The notes beneath the pieces are model-generated. The model did not search any database. It saw only the letters and a program-made list of their open reading frames with translations, and was not told the origin of the DNA. From Methylovirgula sp. (GTDB lineage: Bacteria; Pseudomonadota; Alphaproteobacteria; Rhizobiales; Beijerinckiaceae): 19,285 nucleotides of DNA. Every line of letters begins with the position of its first letter. Position 1 is the stretch's first letter. Position numbers and translations under genes: made by a program. Positions 15,506-19,285 of this stretch are shown piece after piece. The DNA is taken from the NCBI GenBank assembly GCA_030044485.1, contig JASHVQ010000097.1, positions 1 to 19,285 on the forward strand, written 5' to 3'.

Positions 15506-16198
15506 TCAAATGCGCGCCGTTTGACCGAAAAGGACGCGGCGCGCTTCCTCGTCCATGGGCGGCGGGCTCGGGCTGATTTCCTTCGCCTTGGCATAGGCGG
15601 CGATCGTCCCCGGACGCGCGGCGATTGCCTCAAACCAGCGTTTCAGATTCGGAAAGTCGTCGAGGTTTTGTCCCTGCGCTTCATGCGGCACGATCCAGGG
15701 ATAGCAGGCCATGTCGGCGATCGAATAATCTTTTGCGAGAAAAGCCCGGTCCTTCAGCCTTTTGTCGAGCACGCCGTAAAGCCGGTTCGTCTCTTTCTGA
15801 TAGCGCTCGATCGCGTAGCCGAGCTTTTCCTTCGCATAATTACGGAAGTGGTGGCTCTGCCCGGCCATGGGTCCGAGGCCGCCCACCTGCCAAAAGAGCC
15901 ATTCGAGGGTCTCGACGCGCCGGCGCGTGTCTTCCGAGAGAAATTTGCCGGTCTTCTCGGCGAGATAAAGAAGGATCGCACCCGATTCAAAGACCGGGAT
16001 GGGCGCGCCGCCATCCTTGGGGGCGCGGTCGACGATGGCTGGAATTCGGTTGTTGGGAGAGACGGCCAGGAATTCGGGCGCAAACTGATGGCCTCTGCCA
16101 ATGTTGATCAGGTGAATCGTGTAGGGCAGGCCCGCCTCTTCCAGGAACATCGTGATCTTATGGCCGTTGGGCGTCGTCCAATAATAAAGCTCGATCAT
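15506..16198 (-). CDS. Glutathione S-transferase family protein, YghU/YfcG-type disulfide-bond oxidoreductase
   Basis: This 230-residue protein has an N-terminal thioredoxin-like domain starting IELYYWTTPNGHKITMFLEE and a C-terminal helical domain (about 90-230). The TTPNGHK loop (8-14), SPNNRIPAIVD (48-57) and the glutathione gamma-Glu binding ES pair (71-72) match the nu-class bacterial GSTs YghU and YfcG. These bind two glutathiones and reduce disulfides or peroxides rather than conjugate toxins. C-terminal FLAKDYSIADMACYPW (164-179 approx.) is the usual GST structural motif. The start at 16198 is fixed by AAGGAGG just upstream; a form to 16234 would translate through that ribosome-binding site and a palindrome. 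It is 45 bases downstream of the epimerase-like gene. Confidence 0.88.
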   Translation of the reverse strand: MIELYYWTTPNGHKITMFLEEAGLPYTIHLINIGRGHQFAPEFLAVSPNNRIPAIVDRAPKDGGAPIPVFESGAILLYLAEKTGKFLSEDTRRRVETLEWLFWQVGGLGPMAGQSHHFRNYAKEKLGYAIERYQKETNRLYGVLDKRLKDRAFLAKDYSIADMACYPWIVPHEAQGQNLDDFPNLKRWFEAIAARPGTIAAYAKAKEISPSPPPMDEEARRVLFGQTARI

Positions 16199-16211
16199 GC
16201 CGGGCCTCCTT

Positions 16212-16240
16212 GCCGCGACGCTATATATAAGCATCGCGGC
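16212..16240 (-). promoter_or_regulatory. Ten-pair stem-loop with TATATATA loop upstream of the GST gene
   Basis: Arms GCCGCGATGC and GCGTCGCGGC (minus strand) surround the nine-base loop TTATATATA. All ten positions pair in minus-strand RNA, one as a U-G wobble that would be a mismatch in the plus strand. It begins three bases after the epimerase-like stop and ends just before the GST ribosome-binding site AAGGAGG. It may end or attenuate read-through, or the AT loop may serve as a -10 element for a GST promoter; no good -35 was seen. Confidence 0.45.
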
Positions 16241-16243
16241 GCT

Positions 16244-17110
16244 TTATGAGCGGCCCTCGCCTGCGGCGAAAAGCGCCGCGAGTCCTTCACGGTAGGTCGG
16301 GAAGGCGAGCGTCAGGCCGAGCTTTTCTTTGAGCTTGCGGTTCGAGGCGCGCTTGTTCTCGTCATAGAAGCTGCGCGCCAGGGGCGAAAGATGCGCTTTT
16401 TCGATGCGCAGTTCGGGCGGCGGGGCGATGCTCAAGAGTTTCGCGGCATAGGCGACGACGTCTTGAGGCGGTGCGGGCTCGTCGTCGGCCACGTTGAAAA
16501 TCCCGCCGATGCCGTCGTCGGCAAGCGCCGCGGCGATCGCCGCGCCGATATCTTCGACGTGGATGCGGTTGAAGACCTGTCCCTCTTTGACGACGCGCCG
16601 CGCCGTGCCTTCTCGCAGCGCGACGAGTGCGTTGCGGCCGGGACCGTAGATGCCGGCAAGCCGCAGAATGAAGAGCTTTTTGCTGCCGTCCTTGGCGAGC
16701 GCGCTCCAGGCTTTTTCCGCCCTCAGCCGCGCGATCGAGCGCGCATGTTTCGGCAGCGGCAGGCGGGTCTCGTCCACCCAGTCGCCGCCGCGGTCGCCAT
16801 AGACGCCGAGCGTCGAAAGGTAAACGATGGTCTGCGGCCGCTCGATCTTCGCAAGCACGCGGCCGAATTTGGCAAGCACCGGATCGAGCGAGGCGCCCGG
16901 CGGAACCGAGACGAGCAGAACGTCGCTCTCCGCCAATGTCTCGATCATGCTCGGCTCGGCCGCCTCGCGGTCGAAGCCGAAAGTCCTGACGTCGGCAAAG
17001 GACTCCGCCTCGGCGCCGCGCACCGTCGCCGCGACCGCGTCGAACGAAGAGCGATGCCGGTTGAGAAAATGCCGCGCCGTGTATCCTAGGCCGAAGACGA
17101 AGAGATTCAT
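16244..17110 (-). CDS. SDR-superfamily NAD(P)-dependent epimerase/dehydratase-like protein (YeeZ-like)
   Basis: This 288-residue protein has an extended-SDR Rossmann fold. The N-terminal strand FVFGLGYTARHF (4-15) carries GxGxxA dinucleotide binding. VLLVSVPPG (64-72), VYLSTLGVYGDRGGDWVDE (96-114) and LRLAGIYGPGRNAL (149-162) follow, with the FNRIHVEDIGAAI segment (180-192) before the C-terminal substrate domain. The usual YxxxK active-site tyrosine is not evident: the equivalent region reads ARLRAEKAW (127-135), with arginine where tyrosine would be expected. That is typical of this YeeZ-like group and makes ordinary epimerase chemistry uncertain. The ATG at 17110 overlaps the queG stop as ATGA, so the two are translationally coupled. 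Substrate unknown. Confidence 0.85.
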   Translation of the reverse strand: MNLFVFGLGYTARHFLNRHRSSFDAVAATVRGAEAESFADVRTFGFDREAAEPSMIETLAESDVLLVSVPPGASLDPVLAKFGRVLAKIERPQTIVYLSTLGVYGDRGGDWVDETRLPLPKHARSIARLRAEKAWSALAKDGSKKLFILRLAGIYGPGRNALVALREGTARRVVKEGQVFNRIHVEDIGAAIAAALADDGIGGIFNVADDEPAPPQDVVAYAAKLLSIAPPPELRIEKAHLSPLARSFYDENKRASNRKLKEKLGLTLAFPTYREGLAALFAAGEGRS

Positions 17111-18378
17111 GGGGCGAGGCTCGGCGCCGGCGCACTGTCAAGCGCCGCCGCCCATTCCAAGCGGACCTGCGCGTCGATCTCGCGCCTCTTAAGATGCGCG
17201 AGCGCCGCCAACCGCGCCGGGTCAAGGCGGCAGAGCGCCCAAACCGCCATGGCCCGCACCAGAGGCGATGCGTCGGTCAGCCGCGCCTCGACCAATGGCA
17301 CGAGCGCGGCGTCGCGTGAATTGCCGGCGGCAATCAGCAGATTGCGCAGGAAACGCGGCAAGCCGATGCGCTTGACGGGGCTTGCGGAGAAGAGGAGGCG
17401 GAAACGCTCCTCGTCGAGCGCAAGCCAATCGGCGATTTTCGGCGCAAGGAGGTCTTCGCGGGCTTTGAGCTTTGCTTCGCGGGCGCTTCGCGCAAATTTG
17501 TTCCACGGGCAGACGGCGAGACAATCGTCGCAACCGAAGACACGGTTGCCGATCGCGGCGCGAAACTCGGCGGGAATATGCCCCTTGTGCTCGATGGTCA
17601 GATAAGAGATGCAGCGCCGCGCATCGAGAAGATAAGGCTGCGGAAAGGCGCGTGTCGGGCAGATGTCGAGGCAGGCACGGCACGAGCCGCAATGGTTCGC
17701 CTCTGGCCTATCCGCATCGAGCCGCAGATTGGTGAAGAGCGCGCCGAGGAAAAACCACGAGCCAAGCTCGCGCGAGACGAGATTTGTATGCTTGCCCTGC
17801 CAGCCGAGGCCGGCCGCTTCGGCCAGCGGCTTTTCCATCACCGGCGCGGTATCGACGAAGACCTTGAGGTCTGCTCCCGAGGTCCGCGCCGCAAGCCAGG
17901 ACGCGAGCAGCTTGAGTCTTCCCTTGATCAGATCGTGATAGTCGCGGTGCCTCGCATAGACCGAGACATTGGCGTGCGACGCTTCGGCGAGCAGCGCGAG
18001 CGGATCGCCTTGCGGCGCGTAGCTCATGCCGAGAAGGATGACGCTCTCGACCTCCGGCCAGAGGGCGCGCGGCGATGCGCGGCGTCGGCGCGTCTCCTCC
18101 ATATAGTCCATGTCGCCGGCAAAGCCCGCCGCAAGCCATGCTTCAAGCCGCGGAGCGGCCTGCGGTATCGCGTCAGGCGAGGCAATTCTACAGAGATCGA
18201 AGCCGAGCGCGCGGGCCCTCCCGGCCAGCGCCGTCTTGAAATCGGCGCCTAGAAATCGAGGTCGGCGTAGACCGGCGGCGGGCTGATGCCCGGCACCCGG
18301 TCGGCGAGCAGCGCGCGGAAGCTCTTGCGCGATTTCACCCGCGCGTACCAGAGCTTGGCGGTCTCGTCCTCGTCCCAT
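17107..18378 (-). CDS. queG: Epoxyqueuosine reductase QueG (start unresolved)
   Basis: QueG performs the last step of queuosine synthesis, reducing epoxyqueuosine in tRNA with cobalamin and two [4Fe-4S] clusters. Clear features are the ARALGFDLCRIA opening (near 18210), the GDMDYMEETRRRRASP segment, the VDTAPVMEKPLAEAAGLGWQGKHTNL active-site region, two ferredoxin-like cysteine motifs (CGSCRACLDICP at about 17658-17695 and CDDCLAVCPW at about 17503-17534), and a C-terminal HEAT-like region. Homology begins at about 18250, but no in-frame ATG, GTG or TTG exists between there and 18378. The only canonical nearby start is the ATG at 18378, which overlaps fzlA by about 130 bases and has no good ribosome-binding site. 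A non-canonical start near 18245 is the alternative. It is coupled to the downstream SDR gene by ATGA. Confidence 0.92.
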   Translation of the reverse strand: MGRGRDRQALVRAGEIAQELPRAARRPGAGHQPAAGLRRPRFLGADFKTALAGRARALGFDLCRIASPDAIPQAAPRLEAWLAAGFAGDMDYMEETRRRRASPRALWPEVESVILLGMSYAPQGDPLALLAEASHANVSVYARHRDYHDLIKGRLKLLASWLAARTSGADLKVFVDTAPVMEKPLAEAAGLGWQGKHTNLVSRELGSWFFLGALFTNLRLDADRPEANHCGSCRACLDICPTRAFPQPYLLDARRCISYLTIEHKGHIPAEFRAAIGNRVFGCDDCLAVCPWNKFARSAREAKLKAREDLLAPKIADWLALDEERFRLLFSASPVKRIGLPRFLRNLLIAAGNSRDAALVPLVEARLTDASPLVRAMAVWALCRLDPARLAALAHLKRREIDAQVRLEWAAALDSAPAPSLAP

Positions 18379-18938
18379 GGCACGTCGCCCAGAAAATCGA
18401 CCACCGAAATATGCGCCGCGGCGGCAAGGTCGGCATAGGTGAGCCTCTCGCCGGCGAGCCAATTCCGCTGCGCGCAAAGATAGCCGATATAGCGCAGATG
18501 ATAGCGGATATTGGCGCGCGCGGCGCGCACCAGCTCCATGTCGGGAGCGCCGCCGCCCGTGCTCATGAAGCGCTTATAGACCTTTTCGGTGACCAGAAAA
18601 TTCGAGACTTCGCCGTAGAATTTCTGCGTGAACCATTGGACGAGCCGGCGCACTTCGACGCGCGCCGCCGGATCCTCCGGCAAAAGCCGGTTGTCGCCCA
18701 ACGCCGCGCCGCCCGTCTCGTCCAAGAATTCGGCGATGGCCGCGGCGCCCGGCACGATGAGGCCGCTCGCGTCGATCAATACCGGCGTCTCGCCGGCCGG
18801 ATCGAGTGCCAGAAACGTGGGGTCGCGCTCGAACGGCTTCTCCTCGATCAGCTCCGGTGTGATCCCGTATTCGGCGAGCGCCAGCCGGATAAAGCGCGAC
18901 TGCGGGCAGAGAGGGTGGTGGTGAAGCGTGGTGGGCAT
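18249..18938 (-). CDS. fzlA: FzlA-like FtsZ-associated protein with GST fold
   Basis: This 229-residue GST-fold protein begins with a thioredoxin-like domain (TTLHHHPLCPQSRFIRLALAE, 3-23; ETPVLID, 50-56) and a helical domain (about 90-215). The region NIRYHLRYIGYL (143-154) and the acidic tail PPPVYADLDF (220-229) are what I recall as conserved in Caulobacter FzlA, an essential FtsZ-binding protein that links FtsZ filaments to septal wall synthesis. In that protein the C-terminal tail and the middle helix are functionally important. Its position beside queG also fits alphaproteobacterial fzlA loci from memory. The ATG at 18938 starts at the conserved N-terminus. It lies directly upstream of queG, with which it is probably co-transcribed. 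A generic GST is the alternative, though the tail argues against it. Confidence 0.8.
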   Translation of the reverse strand: MPTTLHHHPLCPQSRFIRLALAEYGITPELIEEKPFERDPTFLALDPAGETPVLIDASGLIVPGAAAIAEFLDETGGAALGDNRLLPEDPAARVEVRRLVQWFTQKFYGEVSNFLVTEKVYKRFMSTGGGAPDMELVRAARANIRYHLRYIGYLCAQRNWLAGERLTYADLAAAAHISVVDFLGDVPWDEDETAKLWYARVKSRKSFRALLADRVPGISPPPVYADLDF

Positions 18939-19021
18939 GGGCGGGGATGAGAGCGGCGGGATTGCCGGATCGCGAAATCGCGGGATCGTAGAGAATAATC
19001 CGCGGATGCACGCAGGCTAGG

Positions 19022-19285
19022 TCATTCGTCGCCCTTCTCGAACAGGACAGCCTCGATATTGTGGCCGTCGGGATCGTGGACGAAGGCCGCGTAGCCATAG
19101 CCCTCGCGCCGCCCCGGCTTGCCGTTGTCCTTGCCGCCGGCTTTGAGCGCCGCGGCGTGGAAGGCCTGCACCGCGCGCCGGCTCTTGGCAAGGAACGCGA
19201 CGTGAATTTTGACCGTACGCGCTTTCTTGGAGATCCAGAAGCTCGTGTGGCCGCCCTCGAAAAACCCGGCGGCTTGCGGCGAATA
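19022..19285 (-). CDS. VOC (glyoxalase/bleomycin-resistance fold) protein, C-terminal part (cut by window edge)
   Basis: The last 87 residues are in the window. Visible features are HTSFWISKK, VHVAFLAKSRRAVQAFHAAALKAGG-like helix-strand packing (KIHVAFLAKSRRAVQAFH) and the closing metal-ligand motif FVHDPDGHNIEAVLFEKG, whose glutamate is a typical VOC metal ligand. The pattern fits the small VOC-family proteins with one or two beta-alpha-beta-beta-beta modules. Substrate cannot be told: fosfomycin resistance, glyoxalase and dioxygenase relatives share it. The stop at 19022 is 83 bases from the fzlA start, with no strong terminator between. Confidence 0.88.
   Translation of the reverse strand, partial: YSPQAAGFFEGGHTSFWISKKARTVKIHVAFLAKSRRAVQAFHAAALKAGGKDNGKPGRREGYGYAAFVHDPDGHNIEAVLFEKGDE

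Noticed and set aside
15177..15509. TTG start at 15509 for the PHA-system protein
   Set aside because: It would overlap the GST stop neatly as TTGA, but it lacks a ribosome-binding site and the ATG at 15500 fits the family start better.

Overview
The window comes from a GC-rich alphaproteobacterium, most likely Hyphomicrobiales (Rhizobiales) and possibly near Beijerinckiaceae or Methylocystaceae. This placement is inference. It rests on an FzlA-like division protein next to queG, an HWE-family histidine kinase, a polyhydroxyalkanoate-system protein, an alphaproteobacterial-style MoeB and roughly 65% GC coding DNA. There is no rRNA, tRNA, CRISPR array, insertion sequence, integrase or phage gene. 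The content is mostly housekeeping.

Layout. Most genes are on the minus strand; only the metal ATPase and the TPR-methyltransferase are on the plus strand. (1) 1-1760: the end of a ketone-body CoA-transferase operon (scoA, and scoB cut by the window edge) plus a trans-aconitate methyltransferase-like gene. (2) 1912-6072: a copper-type P1B-ATPase with YHS and heavy-metal-binding N-terminal modules, converging on an orphan HWE histidine kinase with a degenerate receiver. (3) 6321-9830: dnaA, ruvC, ruvA and moeB, all on the minus strand with short spacings. ruvB is not next to ruvA. (4) 9831-10812: about 980 bp with no convincing gene, locally AT-rich, with two perfect hairpins. (5) 10813-13472: a two-gene DNA-repair unit, an MBL-fold ligase-associated exonuclease and an ATP-dependent DNA ligase overlapping by four bases. 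The helicase and phosphoesterase that usually accompany these families are not adjacent. (6) 13610-13972: a secreted Gly/Trp/Tyr repeat protein. (7) 14229-15500: a TPR-methyltransferase converging on a PHA-system protein. (8) 15506-18938: a minus-strand run of fzlA-like, queG, NAD(P)-binding epimerase-like and YghU/YfcG-type GST genes. (9) 19022-19285: the end of a VOC (glyoxalase/bleomycin-resistance fold) protein.

How the genes fit together. dnaA, ruvC and ruvA form a replication/recombination block. The exonuclease-ligase pair adds DNA repair, and fzlA ties the right end to cell division. The remainder is carbon metabolism (scoAB, PHA protein, tam), metal resistance (P1B-ATPase), cofactor or tRNA modification (moeB, queG) and redox or small-molecule handling (GST, epimerase-like protein, VOC protein). 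I did not find a clearly new multi-gene system. The items most worth a second look are the reduced exonuclease-ligase cassette, the structured region upstream of dnaA, the unresolved queG start, the repeat-built secreted protein, and a TATATATA-looped palindrome just upstream of the GST gene.
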